Assembly: GCA_964247055.1 (NCBI GenBank)
Contig: OZ176056.1
Location: 4,340,001 to 4,404,000, forward strand
DNA from: Paragordius varius
Taxonomy: Eukaryota; Nematomorpha
Direction: 5' to 3'
DNA: 64,000 nucleotides
This document shows positions 45,241-57,299 of this stretch, piece by piece. The translations under genes were made by a program, and so were the position numbers. Below the pieces are notes generated by a model. It was not told the origin of the DNA. It saw only the letters and a list, made by a program, of their open reading frames with translations, and did not search any database. The stretch's first letter is position 1, and every line of letters begins with the position of its first letter.

Positions 45241-48200
45241 AATGAATTCATGAAAAATGGAAATTCCTTAAAATTTAAATCTTTCTATTATTTTATACCA
45301 ATTCAGCCTTGTGATTTGTCCAATATAACTCGTATCTCTATAAATTTGTTAACAAAAAATAAATTAATATATTAATTTGATAAATTTATATCCGGGGTTT
45401 TCAAATGTCTTTGGATTATATAATTTTCATAGGTCTTATTATGATACCCATTTTTTCAATTTAGCCTTTGTTCAAAATTAAATGTTCCCTTAATTTTTTG
45501 CAATTCATTAGAAAGACAAAATATATATTTAAAGCAATTTCGTCCATATATATTTTTTAGAGATATCCGATATAGTGGCAAACATATCCCATGCTTCCAG
45601 TGTCAATGTTTCTCAAGATACAAATACGCATGGTTTATTGACAATCTATAATTATATATTTTATTTTTTATTTAATTATATTTTATCAAAAGTAGACGTT
45701 GTTTTAGGTAAATTTTGGTTATAACATGCTTAAACTTACTGATATAGTATTGCAAATCGGTAATTTCTTTCATTCACATATAGATCAATGGTGTTAAACA
45801 CGTGGCTTGCGATAAATTTCAAAACAAAATTTTACGAAATCTATTTTCTTCAAATTTTGAATTTCCTAAATTTGGCAATTAACTAACCAAAAAATGTTAA
45901 AATAAATAGTTGTTTTTGTCGACTTAAGTCTAAAAACCAATAAAATATTCGTTGATGCCCATATATTTTACAAATGCGGCCCGCCTGATTTTTTGTTTTT
46001 AAGTTCGGTCCCTGAAGCCATTTGTGCTAGACACCCCTGATATATAAATTGTGTGCTAAATTTCAAACCTTTTTAACGTTTTAAAACGCTAAATTTTGTG
46101 ATAGAATGCTTCTCGCAATTTTAAATTTAAAATGTAGATCTTGTAAGATATAAGAAATACAATTATAAAATATTCAGTACTCAATTTTATTATATATGTT
46201 TTATTTTTTTAGTTTAAGGTTTTTTACTTGATATTTTTTATAAAGTGGTACTAAGATTATATTAATAAATCTGGGTTCTAGGAGGTGTGTGAAACTCTAT
46301 ACACATAATTATAAAATAGCTATATATAAAATATTTTAGGTGGATACTCAGGTAAATAATATTGCAACCATATCGTTATTTATTATTTAACTATTCATTC
46401 ATTAATTTCTGTATATTGCTTTTGAAAGGTTATTTAAAATTCATACTGTTTTCATGATTGAAGATAGATATTAACATTTAATATACCATTTACAAGTTTA
46501 AATTCACCCTTGAACAATTCAATCGAACAATTCAAATTCTCCCTTGAACAATTCAAATTAACCCTAAAAAAGAGTTATCTGTTTTCGAAATAATATAACT
46601 CTTTATTAATATGAAATATATCTTTGTGGCATAGTTTACTATTTTTCAGTATTATTTTAATTTAAAACAAAATTTTATTTTTGAAAATATATAAAAATAT
46701 AGGTAATTTTTAATTTTAAAAAACATATAATTTATTTGAGGGTGAATTTAAATTGTTCGAGGGTCCATTTGAATTGTTTAAGGGTGAATATGAATTGTAA
46801 ATGGTATATTTACAATTTAACTTTTGCATATAATGTTAATATTTATTACCTAAGTAATATTAGAAAATATATCCTATAACCTATGATAAATTGCATATTT
46901 TTTTACAGTCATTGGCATGTTGTCTTGTGCAATAGGAGCAAAATTAGCTATGGATTCAACAATTACTACAATAAGTGCTCCAAGTATAAATCCTTTTACA
47001 GTAAAAATTAAAATTATACGATCAACATACGTAAAAATATAAAGACAAATATTTTTATATAAAAGACAAACCATACTTTTTGAAACCCTAACTTTTTCCT
47101 ATGTAAGTTATTTAGTTACAATAGTAAAATGATATTTTGTTGGTAACATATGTCTATCATGCCATTTTAATCAAGTAATATTTAAATATCAAGATAAGTG
47201 TCATTGTCTTTTAGAAAAAAATATTCGTCTTTATATTTTTATGTTTGTCCGTATACTTTCAATTACTGTAAAATCTATGCTGTACATAATTCTGAACCTA
47301 ATCAACACAGCAAATATTAGACGAAGAAATTTTAAGTTTTGTAAATTTATAAACTATATGAGAAAACCCTGTGAATATAATTAGTATGTCAGGCGTCGTT
47401 AAAACGCTTGCTTTTGTATGCGGACTCTAAGATCAATGGATAAATAAAATAAATGTATGGTTTTAAGATTTTAACGATTAGTATATTGATTGAAAGAAAT
47501 CTGTAACTTTTGTTTTGTTTAAAATTTTTTGCAGAGTTAAATTTAAAAAATGTTTAACATTTATTTATACATATTTTACACTTTTCAATCGGTTGATATA
47601 ATTTTTTATTCCGATATAATTATTTTGATTAATTTATTTTGGGTATTTATTATACATTTTGATGGTTGTTTATTTCACACTATAGTAGGGCAATTTGCAA
47701 CACAGTAGTTTAATATAAAAAAAGACAGGAAATAATTGTTTATTCAACAATTTGTTGTTTTTTCAATTAACTATTGTTTTGCGAATTGCCTTACTATATG
47801 GTGAAATAAGCAACCATTAAAATGCATACTGTATTATCGGTTATATTACATCTAATGTTTTCTAAGCTAGTCATAATCAGTAAAATCCCAAATATATCGG
47901 TGAAAAATTTACATTACAAAGTGATGTTATTTAAGTTAAAAAATTTAAAACATTTGGCCTAAATTCGATTAATATAGTTTATGCCATTATGTTTTTTGCT
48001 AAGAAAGGAAAACAAAATTTTTCTAAAATATATATATATTTTAAAAATTCGAAAAAAAAATTATGGTTCAAATGTTTAAAGCTAAAGAAACCTAAAGTAG
48101 TTAGAGAATAAATAAAAACTCGCATAGAAGTAATTTTTAGGGCCATGTGAATGAGCCAATTTTCAAGCTCATTCACCTGGATTATGGATTATGAGGAAGC

Positions 48201-50565
48201 ATATGTTTGAGGGAGGTGATTGAGTTTTTGAGGTGGGAGTTTTGAAAATTTTTATCAGTATGATGGATAACAGTTCTACACGCGATTTAGGTTATTTTGT
48301 TCAAATAATTTATAGATATCCATTCATCTTTATGATCCGTAAATAAATTCAGCAATGACAAAAAGCTTAAGGTCTGGGAGGCTTTAGCCGAAGAAATGAT
48401 CAATATTTAAATTGGGCAATCACAAAAACATTAGAATCGAGATTGAAAAGAACGGAAGACAAAATGCTATATAATGATAAATTCTACCATTGAACTAGAA
48501 CCAATAACAGCTTTTATCAGAATAGACTTCGGTATTTTGGACACATAGACAGATCCAGTATAGACTCACCTGCAAAAGAAATTCTTGATTTACAGATCCC
48601 TGCCCTTAACCGAAAAGGGAGGTCTAAACAACTGACTCAAATCATAGAACAAGACTTTAAATTCCTGAACATACCTCGAAACGCAACAAATGATAGAGAC
48701 ATATATCGTAAATTAATCCTTGGAATCCCAATAACTGGGCCAAACCAATAATACATTTATAAAATATATTCATTTATTGTGTAAAAATAAATTATAAATA
48801 AAATTATGTCAAATTAATTCTTTTTTCCGATCTACTCCTGTCTGATGGCTATTCAATATAGGTGTTGTCTGCTCTTCTGATAAAAGTTTGCTAACTCATT
48901 TTCGTCAATGTTACCTATCGCTTTTATAGAAATATGTATTACCGAATACTCCGATTATCATTAGTAAGTAGCAGAGTTTCATGTCTAAAATAAACCAAAT
49001 TTAAAATACTCGATAGTATTCCTGATTATTTTACCATTTAGAATGGTTTCTTCTAAATTCTTGAAAAAACATATCAGTAGTTATACAATGATTTTCTAAA
49101 TATTCAGTAAACTTGATTATAAACTCGAACTAACTACCATTTCTTGCCTAAATATATAAAAATAAATCATCTAACCTTTAGTACGCATTTGCCCGAAAAA
49201 TATTTTTTAATCCATGTCCAAAATTTCCAAAACCTACCATATACATATATTAAATATACTTTATTAAGGCATATACAGTTTGCAGATTCCAAAAATTCTT
49301 CCTAGTTCTCGAGATATCGGCTTTTGTAACAAGCTTAATCCTGAAAAAACCAGGATTAAAAATTCCTCCATCTCAACAGGATGAGCGAGGCTCATTCACC
49401 TGGATCATTAAAAGTGGTGAATGAGCCTGTTCAATTGGCTCATTCACATGGGCCTTAATGTAAAAGGTTACCTGTGAAATTATTTTTTATCCGCCATATT
49501 GGAATCATCACACAATCTTTTATTATTTTAGTTTTTTGCGCTTCTAAGACATACCATTAACAATTCAAATTGACCCTTAAACAATTCAAATTGACCCTTA
49601 TACAATTCATCACCCTTGAACAATTCAAATGTACCCTCGAATAATTTAAATTTACCCTAAAAGAAATTATGTGTTTAAAATAAAAATTACATATTTCTTT
49701 ATATATTTAATAAAAATACGTTTAAAATTAAATTGAAAAAAAAACTAAGCCACATATATGTTACTGATGATATATATTAGCCCGAAAACACATAATTTAT
49801 TTTTAGGGTGAATTTGAATTGTTGAAGATGGAATATATATTAGCACATCTCATATTTTAAGTTAAAAGCGGAAAATAATGATGATGTTCAATATTTTTCA
49901 ATTTTTCAAAGTGCTCATAAAAAATTCTATTGTAACTGATTGGACTCGTTAGGGTGCATATATCTTTCCAAAGATTAGATATGTTTGTAAACAACATATT
50001 TTTAATTTGTCAACAAAATACATTAAAAAATATATAAACTAAAGCGTTTTTAGTTATCATTTTTTGCAATTTTAGGTTCAATAGCACTGAACACAATTGG
50101 TTCACAAGTACCGTCATCCGTTTCATCACACAGTTAGTCAACATTTTGTAACGTAGTACAAATTTTAAATAAAACAAAATAACCAAATTTACAGTACTGG
50201 AAAGAGTAATCTTTTCTCGGGAGTCGTAACTTTCCAAAATAAAATATTTAGGCCGCAAATTTTGTTAAACTAATGCTTTTATATCATATGTAGTATGTTG
50301 GAGTGTTGAAATATATTCAACTTTTTAAATTAATTTCAACCAGCTTGGCAGGTGCCAAAAGGCTATAAATTTAGCTATTTATCAAAAATAGGTTTTGTTA
50401 ATCGTCCCTCATTCATCCAAAATTTTTTTTGATTAGCGACAGAAAAGACCTATTCTTTTGTGAAGAGGAATATAGAAATTAGGTTCCTATGGTATTTATC
50501 ATGATAATTAAATTTTACTGAAACGTTTACGACTGGTTGGTTAAAAATAGCAGTTTCTGGCAAAG

Positions 50566-50621
<56 letters not shown>

Positions 50622-53600
50622 AAAATTGAGATTATACGGACAAAACGTAAAAATATAAAAACATTTTTTTTTCAAAAGACAACCACTTTAACCTTAATTT
50701 ATCTAATAAAAAATAATCACATTCGTTAAATACATATTTGATTATGTTACCAATATAAATCTCTATTTCATACTTTACAGTTTAAAACAAAGAATCATAT
50801 TTAAGCAACTTAACATTCAAAATATGGTTGGTTGTCTTTTAGAAAATAATATTTGTCTTTATAATATTAAGTTTTGTCCGTATAATTTCAATTTGTACAA
50901 TATATATATAATAATATAAAATTGCAGTTAACATATAAATAAAATTTATTTTGCATTTTATTATCTTATAATGTATTTCCAGGGATTTACTAATATATTT
51001 ATTTTCTTAACATAATCACACCGTTTTAAAAATTATCTCTTAAAAAGAGTGTTTTATTGTTATATAATTTTAGGTCAATCTTTACCTTCGTTTTCATCGT
51101 CCAATTCGCTTCCGTCTTTACGAGAAACTGGGTTAACTGGATCCATACCCAATTTGGGGGCAACAAATATGGCCGGTTTAGTTGGTTCCATAGCCAGTTT
51201 GGGGGGATCAATTAGTGTGGGCGCTATTTCGCAAGCCTCGTCTTTAGGGTTAAGTTCGTTTGAAACTCAATCTGCAAACACGCTTGATTTTGATTCCCTA
51301 GAATCAGTCTCAGAATCAGATGTTAGTGAAATCACGGAAAATACGGATGGTAAGGATAAAGAATGTCATTCTATTTTTTTCCTCATAAACGATCTGAAAT
51401 AACATTATTATTCAACTTAGAGTACTTGTAAACGTGATTATTGTACTTAAATTTACTTATAACTTACTTTTAGACCTAAAATAAGTATATGGTAGCAGAT
51501 TGATGGTTTAAAATAATTTTATTATCCTTTAATTACATTTCGGCTGTTATGGAGTATGTATTTTATAAAAAAATAATAATTTAAATTTATTTGAATGACT
51601 AAAACTGCCTGTATTCAAATCTGCATTAAAACCTACACAATTATTAAATTGATTAATTATTGCTGAGAGATTTTTCTCAGTTGTTTAAGAGATGAATCCT
51701 CCTTCAAGCTAGTAACTCAAATTTACAAATATATAAAAACAAAAGATAAATATTATACTTCATAATTTGCCAATTCTGGGATGTGTCTGTCTGTTTGATC
51801 TATTAGATTTTATATACCTGGCCTATAAAGAAGTTTTTACCAATTTTCGGTAAATACATACGTAATTTAAAATATTAATTTAAATTTCATTAAAAATATT
51901 GTACATAGGCTTCTACACATTTCCCCATCTCTTAGGTAATATATGAATGCTACTCAAAAACTGATTGTCTTTTGCAAAAAACCATTCGTCATTTCATTTT
52001 CTAACTTGATTGAAGTGCTGCTCTACGACGGTGTCCCATTGATGCGAAGTTTATTAATCAAATGGCGCCAGGCCAGGAGAGTTTAATTGATGCGAAAAAT
52101 TCCCTTCAAAGCGATTTTGAGGTGTCTTTCACTGGTTTTGTAGTGTGCGACGAAGCGTAGAACAAATTTAAGAGAATTCAAAAAGTTTATAATACACAAT
52201 CCCGCTCTTTTCCGACACAGAGCATGGTTTTCCTGCTGAAGTGATTTGGCCTGTGGATACAGCTTGACAAAACAAAAGCCACGACCTTTCCGCTTTGGTT
52301 TTATAAAATAAAGCTATTACTCGTCGCCTGTCTTAATTTGATTCAAAAATAATTTCTTTAAGACGTTTTGAAGAAGGATTTCACAAGTAATTTAACGATT
52401 TTTATTTAATGTTGATTGATTTATGTAGGACCATCGTGTTTGTTGGTCTTTCCCATTGGTTGTAGAAATCTATTGATTGTTTTTTGTGATACATGTAATG
52501 TTTCTGCCAATTGTTGTAAAGTGTAATTGGGTCTTCATTAACTTGCAATTTAGCTTCGCAGTTATGTGGTCCACCAGAGTGCCTTAAGTCTTCACATAAA
52601 ATCACATTACAATATTTCAAAATATGTTTCACATGTGTGATAGATCATGTTAACCATATATTTCTACCAGCAAACTATAATAAACAGCCTTTTTCTGGAA
52701 ATGCGTGCCGCAAATGTTCCTTTCGAACACAAAGTTCGAAGTAATTACTGAATGATAAAATAAGTCGCTAAATTTTGATAAACTCTTGTCGTTTAATGTT
52801 AGATGAATAAAAATTGCATTAATCGTCTGCTTACTTTTCTATCTTCTCTCAATTAAACCGGTAACTTAGGAATACTTTTGGAAGGGGGAATAAAGATTAG
52901 AATCTCAAAATGAGTACCCACTATATTAGGATATAATTAACTAATAACTAGTTACAACAGCTGACTATAACTTGAACTGAAAGATTTTTATATTTAAGGA
53001 GATTTAGCTTTTTTAACTGTTTAGTTTTTAACATGCGTAAAAGCAAATTTTTGGGTTGATATTAGTTTAAATATAAAATTGCTAATTTTTAGTAAATAAT
53101 TTCGTTAATTGCAGCATATAATTTCAATAATTATACATGCCCACCTAGAAAAATTTTGTTTGGTTTTAATTATAAATACATAAATGTTATTCAATAATAA
53201 TTATGATAGTAAATAAATTTTAAACTTTATAAATTTCAAATTTTGCATTGAATTATTTAAAATTTAGGTTTTGCTGTTTTAAATAAGCATGAGATAAGGG
53301 AGGGATTAAAATTTTAGCTTATTAAGCTATATTAAATTTTGACCGAAGCCTTTCTGATAATATAGAATGATGAATAATCTAAAAAATAATTATTAGTTGA
53401 ATCTTGCATAAATTACCAATTGAACACTAGATATATATAAATCTAGTTTCCGTATCGGAACCACCACATGTTTGTAAGTTATTTTTGAAATTAAAATGAA
53501 AACTATCAAGGATTATATTAAAATTTATTGTATGCTAATCGCTCTAGCCATTTTTATTTATTTTAAATAAACTTAGAAATAATTATATTATATAGTACAA

Positions 53601-56600
53601 TTACGAAGGGAGATTGAAGCTTTATGTTAGTTATTAAGTTTTATTAATTTTTAAAGCAAATTATATTGGAGCCAGTTGTAAGATATATATTAATATTTAT
53701 TTTAGTGAATAAATCTTTCCAGAAATTAGTTTTCTGATTTTTAATAAATCCTCTTTTATTAGATCATAGTATGATACGTAATGCCCTAACACGTGGTTAC
53801 AACGGTAATTAAAATTAATTATGAAATTTTATCTAAATCTTTTTATTAAATATTAAATTAATATTAATATTATATATAGCTATATTTAATCAAGGTAAAA
53901 CCGCTATACTTAACATTTTTAATGCATGCCTACTTATTAGCAATCCAATCACCCTATGAAAGTAATTGTATATTAAATAAAATTAATTTTTATAATTTGT
54001 TAACAAAATGTAATTGGTTACATTTATTTTTTTGTAGTTTTTCAACAACACGGTACGTTTTAGTTCGATAGAGTTAATTAAAATTAAACATTCAATATAA
54101 AATAAAAGACAATTTTTTTTGAAAAGCCAACCATACTTTTTTAAACAACTTTACTTAATTAAATGTAACTCATCGTTTTGGAATGTAAACTAGGGGATAA
54201 ATATGTAAATTAATGCATTCAATTATTACAAATAAATTTGTGATTATATAATTTAAAGTTTTATCCTTTCAAATCAAATATTTATTTTTTAGTTTAAAAA
54301 TTTTATCTCTATAATTTAAATTATTACTGTAATTTTAAATACTCGTTTAATTATTAAATTTTATCATATTAACGCGATAATAACTTTATTAATTTCTTAA
54401 ATAAATATACCATTTACAGTTCAATTCAATACACCCTTAAATAATTCAAATATACTTTCGACCATTTCAAATTACCCTTAATCAATTTAAATTCACCCTA
54501 AAAATAAATTATGTGTTTTCGAACTAATATTACTCATTATTAATATGAATTATATCTTTATGGCATAGTTTATTATTTTTTCAGTATTATTATAATTTAA
54601 AACAAAATTTTATTTATTAAAAATATAAAAATATAGGTAATTTTTAATCTATAAATATATGAGTTATTTGAGGGCGAATTTGAATTATAAATGGTATATT
54701 TCAGATAATACATTTGATATTACAGTAATAGATATACTTTGCTAGAAAGTTAATTATTGCCAAATAGTAAATACAACAAAGGATGTTATTGGCTTATAGT
54801 TAATTTTTTCACTTTTTAAAATTATTAACCAATAATACTGCCCTTTGTTGTATTTACTATTTGGCAATAATCAATAACTTTCTAGCAATGTATACTTACT
54901 CATACTGAAATTTTAAATGTATAATACCATATCTGGCTTTAATTACGAGATATATATAAAAAACCTTGCATAATAAATTTGGATTTAATATTTTTCAAAA
55001 AAATGTATTAAACCGAGGTAGGACGATAATTTTAAGTACTTGTTCATTTCTAAGACTCGCATTTTTTAATTTTAAGTGATTTAATTATTATTATTGTAAT
55101 AAACTTGCTTACCATAAAGAGTGTGTTTTTGTTTGTCTTTAAATTTAGCCAACTGAAAACAAAATATTATAAAAGTCATTTGATCTCAAATATGTAAAAT
55201 ATTGAGCAAATAATTAAATTAATGCTTCTGAGTACGGTAAAATTTGACTCTCAAAACGCTTTTTAGATTATCAGCCTAATGTTTATCAGTTGTTGTTGAT
55301 CAATAATCGTTTCTATCAAAATAAGTTTGACCAATATAAAATTTGGCCTAACATTACGCCTAAAATTTTAAGTAGTTAGCTAAAAGGTAAATAGACGTGA
55401 TTATAACGGGTATTATGTAAAACGTAAGTCAATATAAATTGTATTTTGTTATTAGCCAAAATTAAAAATCCGATTAGGTCGAATTATATAATCGCCAAAA
55501 CAAATAATTTTATTTTGTATAAATAATTAAGATGCTTCTAAATATTAATTGGCATTTATTTGGGCATCATAATGAGTTATAAAAATCAAACTTATTATTT
55601 TACTATAGTTTGATTGCAATCATTTAAATTTAGCAATGATTGTATTTGTTTGAAACATGAATTTTCGATTACTACTGATAATCTTTGAAATTTAAAAATA
55701 AAAAAATGGTTGTTCTACACTCACAATTATAAATCAGAGGGTTTTTTTCATCGCTTATAACCGCTTAAAATAATTGGCTTTTATAAATTATTTTTTCCCA
55801 TCTGATTTTATTCGTTTGCCAAAAACATATAAATATTTAAAATACAATCTAGGTGTGAGGGATATGCTGGAACGTATGATTTTTTCATTATTCATTATGT
55901 ACCCAAAATTTAATTTTATGTGTCCAAATTTTGCACATATTAATATTTTAATCGGATTTTACAAGTCCGACTTTTCTTTTATACAATTAATATGTCGACT
56001 ATACTCCCCCTCCCTATAGCCTCTAATTGTGGAAAACATGGGTGATATCCACATCATGCCTTTTTTTAGATATGTAAAATTATTTTTTTTGAAATTTGAA
56101 TTTGTAAATTACAAATATTTCTTTTATTAATTTTGACTAATTTTAAGGATTTTCTACTCCTAGTAAGTTTGTAAGAAGTTATGCTAGTGTGATTATAGCT
56201 CAAAAATTGGGGACTGATATAAAAATCAAAAAATGCATGGATTACCGCGATGTAATTGGTTTATAGGCAATATTTAATTGAAAAATTTATTATAATAGAT
56301 CTTACTTTATATATTAACTTATGAATAATATTATTTAAAAAACATAGTTTATCGTCACTTAAGTAAAATTTTTAATTACATACTACCGCCAATATATTTA
56401 ATATATTCTCTACATACTACACATATATCTAATTTCAGACACCTTTCAAAGTAAAATATTGTTTTTTATGTGACATTAATATCTTGTCAATTATAGAAGT
56501 TTCCGATGTCGCAGAAGGTTAACAAACTTTATATTTAACTTTTCAGATTTAGTAAGTTTGTCTGAGGGTAAGTGTTTTTGTGCCTATAAATATCATATTA

Positions 56601-56981
56601 ATAAATAAGAAATGCAATCTTTCTTGGAAGGTACGATTGATAGATATTATAAAATATAGAGGCTAAACATTTCTCCCAGGGTAAAATTATTAAAAAAAAC
56701 TCATTTTAAACATATAATGAATTTATTATAGCTGAGCCTGAATCATTGTCAGGTAAAATTACTCAAACTAATCAGTAATTTTTTTAGAATTAAAGGATTA
56801 CCTTACAGGTTGGTTTATGATTTCTTTGATAAATTTTTTTATTATATTAATATAATAGAGCGCATTAGTGTCTTTATGAGTATGCAGCATTATCCACAAT
56901 ATTTGAATAATTAAATTGTATAGCTCGTAACAATTTCGGTATCAATCAAATTTTATACATTTAGCGGAAATGGAAAATTAA
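42501..56981 (+). CDS. Micro-exon gene (MEG)-like secreted protein, gene 1
   Basis: Twenty-five exons modelled: 42501-42534, 43281-43370, 43852-43965, 44052-44093, 44152-44202, 45026-45094, 45173-45223, 45561-45632, 45693-45707, 46340-46351, 50076-50132, 51074-51349, 53763-53804, 53880-53894, 54038-54052, 55853-55873 (weaker), 56148-56162, 56439-56450, 56497-56517, 56547-56567, 56610-56630, 56660-56680, 56732-56752, 56788-56808, 56965-56981 (stop TAA). Total about 381 residues. The first exon encodes a signal peptide (MKIFLSIFIVYG). All internal exons start and end in phase 1 and are multiples of three, so any may be skipped without frame loss; thirteen are 12-21 nt. The product has at least eight N-x-S/T sites and a Ser/Gly-rich middle (exon 51074-51349). 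No known domain. This design is that of schistosome MEGs; homology is not shown by sequence. Internal exons may be missing. Confidence 0.8.
46483..46807. repeat. MITE family A, copy 6 (complete)
   Basis: Best-preserved copy: ATACCATTTACAAGTTTAAA, CACCCTTGAACAATTCAAT, core ATGAAATATATCTTTGTGGC, then GAGGGTGAATTTAAATTGTT, ending GAATTGTAAATGGTAT. It sits in a long intron of the micro-exon gene, about 130 bp after the 12-nt exon. Confidence 0.9.
46914..46979 (+). other. Possible additional exon of micro-exon gene 1
   Basis: After a good acceptor (ATATTTTTTTACAG) the plus strand is open in the expected phase: IGMLSCAIGAKLAMDSTITT. A phase-1 end at 46979 requires the weak donor GTGCTC; the frame otherwise runs into the MITE C that starts near 46996. 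The opposite strand is also open here, so this is only a candidate and is not included in the gene model. Confidence 0.3.
46996..47275. repeat. MITE family C, copy in micro-exon gene intron
   Basis: Ends TACAGTAAAAATTAAAATTA and CTTTCAATTACTGTA; inside them CGTAAAAATATAAAGACAAA faces ATTCGTCTTTATATTTTTA, and AAAGACAAACCATACTTTTT faces GTGTCATTGTCTTTTAG. The TA flanks agree with a Tc1/mariner-type MITE. Confidence 0.8.
47648..47835. repeat. Short palindromic MITE (family D)
   Basis: About 190 bp: TTTGATGGTTGTTTATTTCA then CACTATAGTAGGGCAATTTG on the left, and CGAATTGCCTTACTATATGG then TGAAATAAGCAACCATTAAA on the right. Single copy seen in the window. Confidence 0.75.
48140..49455. mobile_element. 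Composite inverted-repeat element with a LINE 3' end inside
   Basis: Termini GGGCCATGTGAATGAGCCAA and (reverse complement) GGCCCATGTGAATGAGCCAA. A subterminal repeat CTCATTCACCTGGAT also recurs at both ends. Length about 1.3 kb. The interior contains the end of a LINE ORF (48525-48751). Either a LINE tail inserted in a MITE, or a MITE-like element captured it. Located in the long intron between the 12-nt exon and the exon at 50076. Confidence 0.75.
48525..48751 (+). mobile_element. LINE (RTE/CR1-type) ORF2 C-terminal end
   Basis: Open frame of about 75 codons to a stop: RLRYFGHIDRSSIDSPAKE, then LNRKGRSKQLTQIIEQDFK and a terminal ILGIPITGPNQ. This matches the typical LINE tail R-W-F-G-H-V-x-R ... 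G-R-R-x-x-G-R-P-x-x-x-W ... I-x-x-D. The part before 48525 is decayed. The intact frame suggests fairly recent arrival. Confidence 0.7.
49552..49832. repeat. MITE family A, copy 7
   Basis: Begins ATACCATTAACAATTCAAAT then CCTTAAACAATTCAAATTGA; ends AGGGTGAATTTGAATTGTTG. The right tip is shortened. About 240 bp before the exon at 50076. Confidence 0.85.
50566..50904. repeat. (TA)n tract followed by MITE family C
   Basis: A run of about 26 TA dinucleotides (50566-50618) abuts a family C element (50619-50904). Its arms are TAAAAATTGAGATTATACGG with ACAAAACGTAAAAATATAAA on the left, and TAAGTTTTGTCCGTATAATT near the right end. The MITE probably inserted into the TA tract, which fits a TA target. 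Confidence 0.8.
51890..52860 (-). mobile_element. Mariner-type transposase relic
   Basis: On the minus strand, pieces in several frames follow the order of a mariner transposase: near 52410-52600 EDLRHSGGP, TLQQLAETLHVSQKTINRFL and PMGKTNKHG (second helix-turn-helix), and near 51920-52040 WFFAKDNQF and LPKRWGNV (C-terminal end). Much of the catalytic middle is unrecognisable and frameshifts are numerous. No clear terminal inverted repeats. It lies in the intron between exons 51074-51349 and 53763-53804. The rest of that intron shows nothing. Confidence 0.6.
54090..54330. repeat. MITE family C, left-truncated copy
   Basis: AAAGCCAACCATACTTTTTT near the left and TTTAAATTATTACTGTAATT at the right match family C; the left tip is missing. 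Confidence 0.55.
54407..54698. repeat. MITE family A, copy 8
   Basis: ATACCATTTACAGTTCAATT on the left, AATTTGAATTATAAATGGTAT-type end on the right, core TTATATCTTTATGGCATAGT. In the intron between the 15-nt exon at 54038 and the candidate exon at 55853. Confidence 0.85.
54714..54897. repeat. Short palindromic MITE (family F)
   Basis: GTAATAGATATACTTTGCTA then GAAAGTTAATTATTGCCAAA on the left; TTTGGCAATAATCAATAACT then TTCTAGCAATGTATACTTAC on the right. The arms make up most of its 180 bp. Single copy in the window. Confidence 0.8.
56497..56808 (+). other. Array of six 21-nt exons in micro-exon gene 1
   Basis: Six exons of exactly 21 nt at 56497, 56547, 56610, 56660, 56732 and 56788, separated by introns of 29, 42, 29, 51 and 35 nt. 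Read in phase they give the peptides KVSDVAEG, DLVSLSEG, EMQSFLEG, EAKHFSQG, AEPESLSG and ELKDYLTG, each ending on the Gly or shared codon of the junction. Every unit has an AG before and a GT after. The acceptors at 56608 and 56658 have weak pyrimidine tracts, so those two are less certain than the others. Confidence 0.75.
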
Positions 56982-57299
56982 TATGAACTCCTACTACTAA
57001 ATATTTTTTTCAATATTTATATTCACTGCCAATAAAAATAAATTCAATTTTGATTTTTATTTGTATTATTTGAACTTAATTATACAAAATTTAAATATCC
57101 AAATGATTGATCACAATTTATTTGGACTCTATTTAAATTATGAAGATTAAATTTCAATATGATTTATCTTAATTATTTTATCACACAGTGGTGCAATTTA
57201 ATATTTTAATTATGAAACATATACAAATTCATAGAATGTTTGTATCGAATTGATAAATGCGGTAAAAATACTGATAAAAAGTTATGTTAATATTGATAT
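56982..57299. other. 3' flank of micro-exon gene 1
   Basis: AT-rich; includes the presumed 3' untranslated region (AATAAA-like AATAAAAATAAATTC near 57032). No other feature recognised. Confidence 0.5.

Noticed and set aside
46874-47074. Minus-strand frame with a hydrophobic stretch (GFILGALIVVIVESIANF)
   Set aside because: It crosses into the MITE C inverted repeat and has no start or splice support; the same DNA is a better fit to a plus-strand exon candidate.
55145-55185. Candidate exon after TTAAATTTAG near 55147
   Set aside because: No GT donor occurs at a position that keeps the frame.
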